64,000 nt of DNA from Viridilinea sp964592425 (GTDB lineage: Bacteria; Chloroflexota; Chloroflexia; Chloroflexales; Chloroflexaceae), in contig CAZQCG010000008.1 of the NCBI GenBank assembly GCA_964592425.1, forward strand, positions 1 to 64,000, given 5' to 3'. Shown here piece by piece: positions 35,489-44,164 of the stretch. The position numbers and the translations under genes were made by a program. The notes under the pieces are model-generated. The model saw only the letters and a program-made list of their open reading frames with translations. It had not been told where the DNA came from and made no database searches. How positions within the stretch are numbered: position 1 is the first letter of the stretch; each line of letters starts with the position of its first letter.

Positions 35489-36484
35489 ATGAGTGAGCAG
35501 ACCTTTCGTGCCCTGGTGGTTGAGGAGGGCGGTGACGGGCGGCGTGTCGAGCTACGCGATCTGCCAATGGCCAAATTGCCAGCGGGTGAGGTGCTGGTGC
35601 GGGTGGCCTATTCGACGCTGAACTACAAAGATGGCCTGGCGGTGACGGGCAAAGGCAAGATCCTGCGTGTCAACCCGATGGCCCCGGGGATCGACTTTGC
35701 TGGCACCGTAGTCGAGTCGGCCTCGCCCGCTTATCAACCCGGCGACGAGGTTGTGCTGACTGGCTGGGGCGTAGGCGAGCGGCACTGGGGCGGCTTCAGC
35801 CAGCTCAACCGGGTTCCCGCCGAGTGGCTCGTGCCTTTGCCTGCCGGGATGAACCTGCGCCAGGCTATGGCCATCGGCACGGCTGGCTTTACGGCAATGC
35901 TCTGTGTGCTGGCCCTGGAGCGCCACGGCCTGGTTCCCACCGAGCGCGAAGTGGTCGTCACCGGGGCCGCTGGCGGCGTGGGCAGTGTGGCCGTGGCCCT
36001 GCTGGCGCAGGCTGGCTACCGGGTGGTCGCCTCAACCGGACGCCCCGAAGAGGCCGACTACCTACAGAGCATCGGGGCCAGTGGGGTGATCGAGCGCAGC
36101 TTCTTCACCAACCCTGGTCGTCCGCTGGAGAGCGAGCGCTGGGCGGCGGCGGTGGACACCGTCGGTGGGGCGACCCTGGGCGGCATCTTCCGCTCAATGG
36201 CCTACCACGGCGTCGTGGCAGCCTGCGGCAACGCTGGCGGGGTCGAGTTCACGACCTCGGTCTTCCCCTTCATCCTGCGCAGCGTCAAGCTGATCGGGGT
36301 TGAGTCGGTGATCGTACCACCCGCCGAGCGGCGTGCCGCCTGGGAGCGCATGGCCCGTGACCTGCCTGGCGCATTGATCGACCGCATGACCGAGGTGATC
36401 GGGCTGGGCGACGTACCAGCCTATAGCGAGACGATCACCAATGGCCAGGTGCGCGGACGGGTTGTGATCGATGTCAACGCCTGA
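35489..36484 (+). CDS. YhdH/AcuI-family NADPH-dependent quinone oxidoreductase-like reductase
   Basis: 331 residues of the zinc-free medium-chain dehydrogenase/reductase family. The N-terminus matches the YhdH type (FRALVVEEGG, then LPAGEVLVRVAYSTLNYKDG, then APGIDFAGTVVES). The Rossmann motif is VVVTGAAGGVGSVAVALLAQ, followed by TGRPEEADYLQSIGA for NADPH binding. This subfamily includes acrylyl-CoA reductase AcuI, which makes propionyl-CoA. In Chloroflexales the 3-hydroxypropionate cycle uses a fused propionyl-CoA synthase instead, so the role here is open. It precedes a GNAT gene that overlaps by 14 bases. Confidence 0.88.
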   Translation: MSEQTFRALVVEEGGDGRRVELRDLPMAKLPAGEVLVRVAYSTLNYKDGLAVTGKGKILRVNPMAPGIDFAGTVVESASPAYQPGDEVVLTGWGVGERHWGGFSQLNRVPAEWLVPLPAGMNLRQAMAIGTAGFTAMLCVLALERHGLVPTEREVVVTGAAGGVGSVAVALLAQAGYRVVASTGRPEEADYLQSIGASGVIERSFFTNPGRPLESERWAAAVDTVGGATLGGIFRSMAYHGVVAACGNAGGVEFTTSVFPFILRSVKLIGVESVIVPPAERRAAWERMARDLPGALIDRMTEVIGLGDVPAYSETITNGQVRGRVVIDVNA

Positions 36485-37010
36485 ACCCCTGCGGGACGCA
36501 CAGCCGGAAAGCATACCCATCGCTGCGCGTCCCGCAACCCTCGCCGATGCTGAGGCGATCACAGCCATCTATAACCAGGGCCTCGCCGAGCGCAGCGCCA
36601 CCTTCGAGACAGAGCCACGCGAGGTGGAGGCGATCCGCGCCTGGTTCAACGGGCGTCACCCGATCATTGTCGGCGTGCGACAGCAGCAGGTGGTCGCCTT
36701 TGCGGCCACCTCAAGCTACCGGCCCCGCGCCTGCTACGACGGCGTGGCCGAGTTTTCGGTCTATGTTCAGCGGGCTGCCCGTGGGCAAGGGGCCGGGCGA
36801 ATGGTTATGCTGGCCTTGATCGAGGCCGCAGCACAAGCTGGCCTGTGGAAGCTTGTCTCGCGAGTCTTCGTCGAAAACCAGGCCAGCCGGGAATTGCTCC
36901 GCAGCGTCGGCTTCCGCGAGGTCGGCTGCTACTACCGCCACGCCAAGCTTGAAGGAGCGTGGCGGGACGTAGTCATTGTCGAGCGGCTGATCCCAGGCAC
37001 GCTGGACTAA
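36471..37010 (+). CDS. GNAT N-acetyltransferase (phosphinothricin acetyltransferase-like)
   Basis: 179 residues. The GNAT fold is evident: RPATLADAEAITAIYNQGLA at the N-terminus, FSVYVQRAARGQGAGRMVML as the acetyl-CoA pyrophosphate loop (R-G-x-G-x-G/A), and ENQASRELLRSVGFREVGCY near the end. This sub-group acetylates amines such as phosphinothricin, methionine sulfoximine or related amino acids. The start lies within the end of the reductase gene, so they are co-translated. The stop overlaps the stop of a minus-strand gene by 4 bases. Confidence 0.87.
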   Translation: MSTPEPLRDAQPESIPIAARPATLADAEAITAIYNQGLAERSATFETEPREVEAIRAWFNGRHPIIVGVRQQQVVAFAATSSYRPRACYDGVAEFSVYVQRAARGQGAGRMVMLALIEAAAQAGLWKLVSRVFVENQASRELLRSVGFREVGCYYRHAKLEGAWRDVVIVERLIPGTLD

Positions 37011-37261
37011 CGCTCAGCCAGCTCGGCCTGCAGCGCACCAATCGCAATCCGCATCTGGCGCTCACGATCCTGTAGCGTGGCTGCCATCGCCCGCGCCGCT
37101 GAGATCTGGGCTGCCCGCGTGCTGGAAAAGATGCCTGCGGGCACCTGCTCGGCCTCAAGCCGGTCGATCGACTGTTGTGCCCGCTCAACACTCGGCACGA
37201 GCATATCCAGGCGCACCTGAAGAATGTCAAGACGCTGCTGCAAGTAGGCTGTGGGCATCAC
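37007..37261 (-). CDS. Small coiled-coil hypothetical protein
   Basis: 84 residues, mostly helical, with heptad-like leucines (YLQQRLDILQVRLDMLV, then AQISAARAMAATLQDRERQM). I do not recognise the family. It is followed on the other strand by the convergent GNAT gene (overlapping stops). A TATACT lies about 60 bases upstream, near 37321-37326, and could be part of its promoter. Confidence 0.5.
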   Translation of the reverse strand: MMPTAYLQQRLDILQVRLDMLVPSVERAQQSIDRLEAEQVPAGIFSSTRAAQISAARAMAATLQDRERQMRIAIGALQAELAER

Positions 37262-37428
37262 GGTAGTTCTCTTTGATCGTACGCTGACACAGGATCAGCA
37301 AATCTTCCCCTGCAGCTCAGTATAGCATGAAACAGGCTCTGCGCACAGGATTTGTCAGGCCTTTGTCAGATTTTCCGCATAAGACCGCACCGATCTGCGC
37401 GCATGGGGTAAGGTTGTGGGTGTCGCTA

Positions 37429-38397
37429 CTACTGCTGCTGCTGCTGCTGCTGCTGGTGTTGCTGGTCAATTATCTCGAACTCTTCAGGGATGAAGATCTG
37501 GCTACCCATCGGGCGCGGGTTGACCGTCTCGGCAGGGATGGGGGCCTCAGTCGGCAGTACCTTGACCCCCACCTCCAGGTGGCTATCGGCGCGGCCCTTG
37601 AAGACGCCGCGGGTCGGCGGCACGTCGGTATAGTCACGGCCCACGGCAGTACGAATATGGCGCTCACCGGCGATCAGGTGGTTGGTCGGGTCGAAGCCGA
37701 CCCAGCCCAGATCCGGCAGCAGCACCTCCACCCAGGCGTGGGTTGCATCCTGCTCCGAGCGGTCGTGATCTTCAGTGCGATGGAAGAGATAGCCGCTGAC
37801 ATAACGACAGGGGATATCGAGCATACGCACCAGGGCGATCATAATATGGGCGAAGTCCTGGCAGACACCTTTGCGGGCTGCAAGGGCCAGATTGATCGGT
37901 GAGTCGACCTCAGTATGCTCAGGATCATAGGCGAACTCCTGAAACATAAACTGGTTAATTTCGTGCAGCAGCGTGAGCGGATCGGCGCGGCGACGCAGAT
38001 CAAGCTCGGCGGCCAGGTCTTCGAGCATGCCGGTAGGTTGGGTGAAACGGCTAGGCACGAGAAAATCCCACCAGTCGTTCTGCTCCACCAGTTCGTCCAG
38101 GCGGGCCCAGGCCTGCATATCCAGCTGCGCTGGCAGCGGATCTGGCGGGTTGATAATCACAATCGCCTCGGCAGTGATCGTCATGCTCTTATGGGGGGCC
38201 GGGATCGTGAAATGATGGACATGGTTGCCATAGTTGTCGAGGTAGTTATGCACCCGTGCGCTCGGCGTCGTTGTCAGCTTAAAGCTCAGGCAACGCTGCG
38301 GCCCCTCGGAGCGCGGCTGCATGCGCACCTCGGTCACATTCTCTGTCACCGGGGCACTGTAACGATAGCGGGTCTTGTGCAGGATCGAGTAGTACAT
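37429..38397 (-). CDS. Transglutaminase-like protein with C-terminal poly-Gln
   Basis: 322 residues from the ATG at 38397, which fits the family's usual start (MYYSILHKTRYRYSAPV). The N-terminal domain is the beta-barrel partner; the core has the catalytic triad Cys179 (RKGVCQDFAH), His220 (DATHAWVEVLLP) and Asp236 (GFDPTN). It is probably a cysteine peptidase or amide-bond enzyme of the transglutaminase fold. The C-terminus ends in a run of eight Gln after QQH, coded by CTG/CAG triplets. It is the last gene of an operon after the alpha-E and ATP-grasp genes, a conserved trio. Confidence 0.9.
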   Translation of the reverse strand: MYYSILHKTRYRYSAPVTENVTEVRMQPRSEGPQRCLSFKLTTTPSARVHNYLDNYGNHVHHFTIPAPHKSMTITAEAIVIINPPDPLPAQLDMQAWARLDELVEQNDWWDFLVPSRFTQPTGMLEDLAAELDLRRRADPLTLLHEINQFMFQEFAYDPEHTEVDSPINLALAARKGVCQDFAHIMIALVRMLDIPCRYVSGYLFHRTEDHDRSEQDATHAWVEVLLPDLGWVGFDPTNHLIAGERHIRTAVGRDYTDVPPTRGVFKGRADSHLEVGVKVLPTEAPIPAETVNPRPMGSQIFIPEEFEIIDQQHQQQQQQQQ

Positions 38398-38445
38398 AGA
38401 AGAATAAGCCTTTAGCTGATCTGAGAGCACGAGAAGATCTTGATC

Positions 38446-39408
38446 CTAGCTTGCAAGGGCCGACTCGACGGTGTAGGAGATATAGACCTGATAGATCGCA
38501 CTATGGATATTGGCGCACTGGCGACGAATATCTTCGAGATAAATATGCAGATCACCATCGAGAATCTCATCGACCTGCCCATAGTCAAGGGCCGCCCGCA
38601 GACGCCCGGCCAGGCGCTCGGCACGCCCGGTACGCCGTGAGTGGGTGACATGGGCGATGGTCTGCAGCGCACGCTGGATGCGGTCGGCGGCGAAGCGTAC
38701 CGAGCGCGGCGACTCACTATCAAGCAGCAGGAATTCAGCCACGCGAGAGGGCTGCACATCAGCGGTGTAGACCTTACAGTAGGCCTCGAAGGCGGTAGAG
38801 CACTTGAGCAGGGCGACCCAGTCGTTAAATTCAAGCAGAGCCTGCCCTTCGCGCTGGGCAGCGAGGTGAGGGCGGAAGTGTGCATCAAGCAGAGCGGCGG
38901 TGGCCCCGGCGCGCTCGAGATAGCGCCCGGCCTGGATAAAGTACCAGCCCTCGCCATGGCTCATCGTCGCATCGGTAATACCCTGGAAGAGGTGGGCCCC
39001 TGACTTGACGGCCTGGTAGAACTCGATCGGCTCACTGGCCCAGATCTGCTCCACCGAAGCCGAGCGCACCTTCAGATAGAGCCGGTTGAGCTGCTCCCAC
39101 ATCTCGGAGCTGATCTGCTCACGCACCTGGCGCGCATTTTCCCGCGCCAGGATAATGCTGCCAACAATCGTATTCGGGCTGTTCAGCTCAAAGGTCAGCG
39201 CCTGGGTAATCCGAGCCGGGTCGGCCCCGGCACCCGACGGCGGCGTGGTATTCAAGCTCTCCAGCAGACGTGCCCAGCGCTCCTGGGCCGCTTCGGGATT
39301 CAAGTCCAGCGTCAGAGTCAGGCCCGCCCCAAGCACCCGGGCAGTATGCTCAGCCCGCTCAAGGTAGCGGCTCATCCAGTAGAGGCTATCGGCAACCCGC
39401 GAAAGCAT
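38446..39408 (-). CDS. Alpha-E domain protein (DUF403)
   Basis: 320 residues from the ATG at 39408 (MLSRVADSLYWMSRYLERAE), which is the conserved family start. The protein is nearly all alpha-helical, with the repeated E-R motifs typical of alpha-E domains. It belongs to the middle of the widespread ATP-grasp/alpha-E/transglutaminase trio, in which it is thought to help a peptide-ligase reaction; that is a comparative-genomics idea, not a proven function. The gene begins 12 bases upstream of the ATP-grasp stop. Confidence 0.9.
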   Translation of the reverse strand: MLSRVADSLYWMSRYLERAEHTARVLGAGLTLTLDLNPEAAQERWARLLESLNTTPPSGAGADPARITQALTFELNSPNTIVGSIILARENARQVREQISSEMWEQLNRLYLKVRSASVEQIWASEPIEFYQAVKSGAHLFQGITDATMSHGEGWYFIQAGRYLERAGATAALLDAHFRPHLAAQREGQALLEFNDWVALLKCSTAFEAYCKVYTADVQPSRVAEFLLLDSESPRSVRFAADRIQRALQTIAHVTHSRRTGRAERLAGRLRAALDYGQVDEILDGDLHIYLEDIRRQCANIHSAIYQVYISYTVESALAS

Positions 39409-39419
39409 AGGCCACCCCG

Positions 39420-40892
39420 TCACTCAGAGAGTACCCAGGTATCTTTACTCCCACCACCTTGTGAGGAGTTGACCACCAGTGAGCCCTTCTTGAGGGCCAC
39501 GCGGGTCAGCCCGCCGGGCACAATCGTAATCTGGTCACCACCGTTAAGGATATAGGGCCGCAGATCGACATGGCGCGGCTCAACGCGGTCGTCAATAAAG
39601 CAGGGAGCCCGCGAGAGGGCCAGGGTCGGCTGGGCGATGTAGTTGCGCGGATTGGCCAGGATCTGCGCACGGAAATGTTCACGCTCCTCAGCGCTGCTAT
39701 GAGGGCCGATCAGCATCCCGTAGCCGCCCGACTCGCCGACGGCCTTGACCACCAGTTGATCGAGGTGCTCAAGCACATACTGACGTTCGCTCCGCTCACC
39801 ACAGAGGTAGGTCTCGACGTTAGGCAAAATGGGATCTTCATCAAGGTAATATTTGATGATCCGTGGCATATAGGCATAGACGGCCTTATCATCGGCCACG
39901 CCGGTGCCAACGGCATTGGCCAGGGCCACATTGCCGGCGCGATAGGCGTTAAAGAGCCCGGCCACGCCAAGGGTCGAGTCATGGCGGAAAGCCAGCGGAT
40001 CGATAAAATCGTCGTCCACCCGCCGGTAGATGACGTCAACCCGGCGCAGGCCAGCCGTGGTACGCATATAGACCAGGTTGTCATGCACCACTAGGTCGCG
40101 GCCCTCAACCAGTTCGATGCCCATCTGGCGTGCCAGGAAGGTGTGCTCGAAATAGGCCGAGTTAAAGACACCCGGTGTCAGCACCACAATCGTCGGGTCA
40201 GGTCGGTGGGGCGGGGCCAGCGAGCGCAGCGTCGTCAACAGGGCCTGGCCATAGTTATCGATCTGGCGCACGCCGATATTGGCAAAGAGGTGCGGGAAGG
40301 CCCGTTTCATTACCCCGCGGTTGGTGAGCATATAGCTCACCCCGCTCGGCACACGCAGGTTATCCTCAAGCACGGCAAACTGGCCCGAGGGCAGACGCAC
40401 CAGGTCGGTGCCAACCACCGCCGTATAAATCTGGCGAGCCACGGCCACCCCGCGCATCTCGCGGCGGTAGTGGTGACAGGTGTAGATCAGCTCACGCGGG
40501 ACAACCCGCGCCGCCACGATGCGCGCATCGTGATAGATGTCGTACAGAAAGAGGTTAAGCGCGGTAATCCGCTGCTTCAGCCCGGCTTCGATCACCGCCC
40601 ACTCGGCGGCCGTCAGGATGCGCGGCAGTAGATCGTAGGGGAAGATGCGCTCGGTGCCCTCGTCATCACCATAGACGGTGAAGGTGATCCCCTGGTTGAG
40701 GAAGGTCAGGTTGGCGTAACGCTGACGTTCTTGCAGATCACCAGGCAAGAGTTCGAGCAGGCGTTGGTAGAGTTGCAGGTACTGCGGGCGTACCTGGCCC
40801 TCACCATCGAACATCTCGTCAAAGGCAGCGTCGAGGTGGTAGCTCTGGAAGAGCGGGTGGTCGGGATCGAGGGCACAACGTTCAATGAGCAT
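39420..40892 (-). CDS. Circularly permuted ATP-grasp protein (peptide ligase-like)
   Basis: 490 residues of the circularly permuted ATP-grasp family (DUF404/DUF407). Motifs include LTPGVFNSAYFEHTFLARQM, LVVHDNLVYMRTTAGLRRVD, VYRRVDDDFIDPLAFRHDST and the glycine-rich ATP loop ESGGYGMLIGPHSS. Such proteins are expected to use ATP to join an acid and an amine, probably an amino acid onto a peptide. It is the first gene of the trio on the minus strand. The promoter should lie in the 195-base gap to the divergent metallophosphoesterase gene; I see no clear boxes. Confidence 0.92.
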   Translation of the reverse strand: MLIERCALDPDHPLFQSYHLDAAFDEMFDGEGQVRPQYLQLYQRLLELLPGDLQERQRYANLTFLNQGITFTVYGDDEGTERIFPYDLLPRILTAAEWAVIEAGLKQRITALNLFLYDIYHDARIVAARVVPRELIYTCHHYRREMRGVAVARQIYTAVVGTDLVRLPSGQFAVLEDNLRVPSGVSYMLTNRGVMKRAFPHLFANIGVRQIDNYGQALLTTLRSLAPPHRPDPTIVVLTPGVFNSAYFEHTFLARQMGIELVEGRDLVVHDNLVYMRTTAGLRRVDVIYRRVDDDFIDPLAFRHDSTLGVAGLFNAYRAGNVALANAVGTGVADDKAVYAYMPRIIKYYLDEDPILPNVETYLCGERSERQYVLEHLDQLVVKAVGESGGYGMLIGPHSSAEEREHFRAQILANPRNYIAQPTLALSRAPCFIDDRVEPRHVDLRPYILNGGDQITIVPGGLTRVALKKGSLVVNSSQGGGSKDTWVLSE

Positions 40893-41087
40893 AGTGCGTC
40901 CGAAGATGCTCCTGTCAGGGGGACGACAGAGGCCTAGAGCGGTGAGCGGGCGACGCTGCCGCGACTTCTTCGGTTACGCTCTCAGGTTAGGATTAGGTTG
41001 TATCTTACTGGCTAGGGCAGCTTTCGTCAAATAGCGATCAGAAAGGCCGAGTTGACCAACCCGCCCCAGGCCATTTATAGTAAGCCT

Positions 41088-41945
41088 ATGGAAAAAATTG
41101 CCCTCCTGGCCGATATTCACGCCAACCTGGCGGCGCTCGAAGCCGTGATCGCCGATCTAGAGATCTGGTCGCCCGATATCGTGATCGTGGCCGGCGATCA
41201 CCTCAACCGTGGCCCCCAATCCGGGGCCTGTCTCGCCCTCGTGCAGCGGATGGCCGCTGAACGTGGCTGGCTGCTGATGCGCGGCAACCACGAACGTTAT
41301 GTGCTCAACTACCACGCCAAGCATCAGCAGGCGAGCCTGCCCCAGCATGGCCTGCATTACGAACTGAACCACAGCCTGGCCTGGACCTACGCCCAGGTGC
41401 AGGGGCAGATCGCCGCCATCGCCGCCCTGCCCGAACAGCTCAGCCTCGACCTGGGTGGCCGACGCCTGGCGGTCTACCATGCCTCAGTGCGCCATGACCG
41501 CGACGGTCTGCGCGCCGACGCGCCCGCCGATGAACTGGCTGGCCAGATCGACCCCGCCGCCGCTGTCTTTGCCGTCGGCCACACCCATATGCCCTTCGTG
41601 CGCCGTCTCAACACGACCCTGCTGGTCAATGTCGGCTCGGTCGGGCTGCCCTTCGACGGCGACCAGCGCGCGGCCTACGCCCGCCTCACCCGCCTCGGCG
41701 GAGCCTGGCACGCCGCGATCCAGCGTGTCCCCTACGACCTGGCCCTCACCGAGCGGGCATTTGTCACAAGCGGCATGCTCGAGACCGTCGGGCCCTTCGG
41801 ACGCCTGATGCTGCGCGAGCTGCAGACCGCCCGCTCACTCGTCTTCACCTTTCTCCCCACCTACTACGAGCGCCTGCACGCCGGACAGATCAGCTTTGAT
41901 GCAGCCATCAACGAATTTCTCGCCGAGGCCGAACGGGCGGCCTAG
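41088..41945 (+). CDS. Calcineurin-like metallophosphoesterase
   Basis: 285 residues from the ATG at 41088 (MEKIALLADIHANLAAL). The metal-binding motifs are DIHAN at 9-13, GDHLNRGP near 40-47 (His in place of the usual hydrophobic residue), GNHERY near 65-70 and GHTHMPF near 164-170. It belongs to the YfcE/MJ0936-like group. It may act on a phosphodiester or nucleotide. It stands alone, divergent from the ATP-grasp operon and convergent with the gas vesicle cluster. Confidence 0.9.
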   Translation: MEKIALLADIHANLAALEAVIADLEIWSPDIVIVAGDHLNRGPQSGACLALVQRMAAERGWLLMRGNHERYVLNYHAKHQQASLPQHGLHYELNHSLAWTYAQVQGQIAAIAALPEQLSLDLGGRRLAVYHASVRHDRDGLRADAPADELAGQIDPAAAVFAVGHTHMPFVRRLNTTLLVNVGSVGLPFDGDQRAAYARLTRLGGAWHAAIQRVPYDLALTERAFVTSGMLETVGPFGRLMLRELQTARSLVFTFLPTYYERLHAGQISFDAAINEFLAEAERAA

Positions 41946-42009
41946 CGCCGCCCGCCCCGCGCCGCCGCCCATAGCGCCAATCATCCCGTCGTCCCCGCCT
42001 ACCTCGTGT

Positions 42010-42381
42010 CTACAACAACTTCCCTAGCGGTCCAAGATCAATATTCAGATCTTCATTACTCAGCCCAAAGACAACCTTCAACTCCTCCATGCGCTCTTCC
42101 AGGCGCATAAAGGCCAGCCCCAGCCGCTCGATGGCCTCGTCGTCAAGCGTACCACGCTCAACCCGGTGCAGGGCCTGGCGCTCCATCAACTGACGCAATA
42201 ACTCGATCACCGTCAGCACAAGCTGGGCCAGGCCCCGCTCAACCTGATCGGGATCGAGGGCAATCCGTCCACTCTGACCTTTACCACTCGCCCCAAGCTC
42301 GGCGGCAAAGGCAATGCTGTCCTCAACCGCACTCAGCAGCTTGTCGGTTGGCTCGGGATCACGCAGTTTGATCTCACTCAT
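42010..42381 (-). CDS. gvpK: Gas vesicle protein GvpK
   Basis: 123 residues from the ATG at 42381. The family pattern is intact: RIALDPDQVERGLAQLVLTV, then LLRQLMERQALHRVE, then LDDEAIERLGLAFMRLEERM. GvpK is needed for vesicle formation and is thought to take part in assembly together with GvpF/L-type proteins. It is the last gene of the cluster, 17 bases after the preceding gvpF/L stop. The C-terminal NIDLGPLGKLL is variable in the family. Confidence 0.93.
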   Translation of the reverse strand: MSEIKLRDPEPTDKLLSAVEDSIAFAAELGASGKGQSGRIALDPDQVERGLAQLVLTVIELLRQLMERQALHRVERGTLDDEAIERLGLAFMRLEERMEELKVVFGLSNEDLNIDLGPLGKLL

Positions 42382-42398
42382 GGATATACCCTGAACAG

Positions 42399-43088
42399 TT
42401 ACGCTTGCCGCACAAAGCTGTAGACCGGCCACGGGCCGGTAGCCATAATCGCCAGATCGGGATGCGCTGCGTTCAGGCGCTCGATCCAGGCACGCACCTC
42501 TGGCAGGCGCTCACGCTCGATCAGATAGGCCGCCTTGAGTAGCGTGCGTGGCGTCGGCAGGATGGCCTGCTCGACGGCCACAGCCAATTCACGCAGCCCG
42601 GCCGTCAGGTTGGTGACCAGGGCGGAGGCCTCGGCATGCTCACGCTCGCTCTGGCGCACCAATTCTAGCCGTTCGAGCATGTAGCTCCGCCCGTCTTTGG
42701 CCCGGCTGCGCTCGGGCGGCGCAGGGTTTGGCGGCAGGTTGCGCCGTAGAATGCGCAGGGCGATCTCAACCTTGTCACCCAGGCGAACCAGATCGGCCAG
42801 ATGCTCGGCATAGCTGGTGGCCAGCCCCTCGCCAATGCGCGTGGCGCTGCCAACCGTGCCGAAACGGGCCGGCAGGGTTGGCCCCAGGGCCATCAGATCC
42901 TCCACCACCGCCTCGTGGCGCAGCAGATTGGCCCGCGTTAGCTCAACCCGCTCAGCCTCGAGCGGGCTGACCACCGCTGACAGGTCGGCATGGCTGATCA
43001 CTTCGAGCGCTGCCTCGGCGATACCATACCGATCCGGCAGGGGCGGCGTGGTTCCTGCGCAAATGGCGTAGAGGTAGTAGTTGGGCAT
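42399..43088 (-). CDS. Gas vesicle protein GvpF/L (fourth copy)
   Basis: 229 residues. The GvpF/L fold signs are present: the N-terminal strand YYLYAICAG, the internal motif LSAVVSPLEAERVELTRANL, and the LPARFGTV motif near 70 that matches VLPVRFG in other copies. The C-terminal half ends AHPDLAIMATGPWPVYSFVRQA, the usual GPWPPYSF-like ending. It is probably a chaperone or nucleation component for GvpA. It sits between a GvpA-family gene and gvpK with gaps of 3 and 17 bases. Confidence 0.9.
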   Translation of the reverse strand: MPNYYLYAICAGTTPPLPDRYGIAEAALEVISHADLSAVVSPLEAERVELTRANLLRHEAVVEDLMALGPTLPARFGTVGSATRIGEGLATSYAEHLADLVRLGDKVEIALRILRRNLPPNPAPPERSRAKDGRSYMLERLELVRQSEREHAEASALVTNLTAGLRELAVAVEQAILPTPRTLLKAAYLIERERLPEVRAWIERLNAAHPDLAIMATGPWPVYSFVRQA

Positions 43089-43091
43089 GAT

Positions 43092-43319
43092 CTATGACAG
43101 AACCTCAGAGGGCTGCTCGGTCAACAGCCGCTGCCAGGCTGACTCGCGCATCTTCTCAGCCGTGTCCACCGAGCAGACCAGAGCCTTCAGGCCCACATAG
43201 AGCAGATCTACATCGGCAATCGAAATGGTCAACTCACCCCAGAGCAACACGCCCTTGTCCAGCGCCCGGTCAAGGAGGTCAACCAGGGCCACGTCACGCA
43301 TCCCCAACGGATCATTCAT
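43092..43319 (-). CDS. GvpA-family minor protein (GvpS/J/M-like)
   Basis: 75 residues with the GvpA fold core: VALVDLLDRALDKGVLLWGE, then LTISIADVDLLYVGLKALVC. Compared with the structural GvpA of this cluster it has an insertion-free core but a longer, polar C-terminal helix. Such minor GvpA-like proteins probably cap or nucleate vesicles. It overlaps the next-upstream gvpF/L stop region by 4 bases. The exact letter name is not secure. Confidence 0.88.
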   Translation of the reverse strand: MNDPLGMRDVALVDLLDRALDKGVLLWGELTISIADVDLLYVGLKALVCSVDTAEKMRESAWQRLLTEQPSEVLS

Positions 43320-44164
43320 GATGCCTGCTCCTCAGCGAAGCTGTAGGGCGGCCATGGCCCGGTCAATTCCATGCGCAAGCCCCGCTCGCCATAGTCGACG
43401 CGCAACTGCTCAAGCCGGTTGATGAAGGCCGGCAGTTCACTCTCGGCAACCAGGTAGGCACTGTTGAGCACCAGTTCCTCGCCGTGCCCTCCCTCGGCAG
43501 GTGGCGGCAAGGGGTGGCACTGGCCCATCCGGGCGTAGAGACGGAGCTGCTCGTAGACCGACTGCACATCCTGCTGCACCTGATTCTCGGCTGCCGTCAG
43601 GCTTGCCCGTTCCAAGCGCTTGCGCAACATATAGCGCGCCCCTTCGCCAGCCCGGGCTACACCTTCGCCCAGCTTGAGTAGATCAGGCACATGCTGCTCG
43701 ACCCAGGCAATCAGGGTGGAACGGGTGAGCAAGAGCTTCATGCCCCACTCCTGGGCCCCTTCCAGGCGCTCAAGGGCGGCCCCAAAGCCAGCCTGATTGG
43801 CCTCCAACAGCGTCGTCAGACCCTCTCGACCCAGGTAGATCGTGCAGAACTTGAGCGGCAACAGGGTGTAATAGTCGAGCAGGGTGACCAGCACGCGCTG
43901 GTGAGCGAGAGCCCGTGACTGGAGCCATTCGAGATCCTGGACGCGCTCGCGGAGCGGCTCGACGGCGTAATCGGCCAGGGGCACCGCACTGACCATGACC
44001 TGGAGATCGCCAGCGCCAAAGGCATACACCAGGTGTTCAGGTTCGATCCCGGCGATCTCTCGCAGCGATGGCGCGCCAGGCTTTGGCCGCACCACCGCAT
44101 AGGCATAGTAGGCCAGGTCGCCGCCTTCCACCGGAACCTGCAGCGCAGGCGCAGGCTGTTCCAT
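43316..44164 (-). CDS. Gas vesicle protein GvpF/L (third copy)
   Basis: 282 residues with the usual parts: AYYAYAVVRPKPG strand region, LQVMVSAVPLADYAVEPL, LLPLKFCTIYLG (variant of the VLPVRFG motif), and the ending ELTGPWPPYSFAEEQ. A charged middle segment is coiled-coil-like. Its start overlaps the stop of the J-domain fusion gene by one base (TGATG), and its end overlaps the GvpA-like gene by four. It likely aids GvpA incorporation. Confidence 0.9.
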   Translation of the reverse strand: MEQPAPALQVPVEGGDLAYYAYAVVRPKPGAPSLREIAGIEPEHLVYAFGAGDLQVMVSAVPLADYAVEPLRERVQDLEWLQSRALAHQRVLVTLLDYYTLLPLKFCTIYLGREGLTTLLEANQAGFGAALERLEGAQEWGMKLLLTRSTLIAWVEQHVPDLLKLGEGVARAGEGARYMLRKRLERASLTAAENQVQQDVQSVYEQLRLYARMGQCHPLPPPAEGGHGEELVLNSAYLVAESELPAFINRLEQLRVDYGERGLRMELTGPWPPYSFAEEQAS

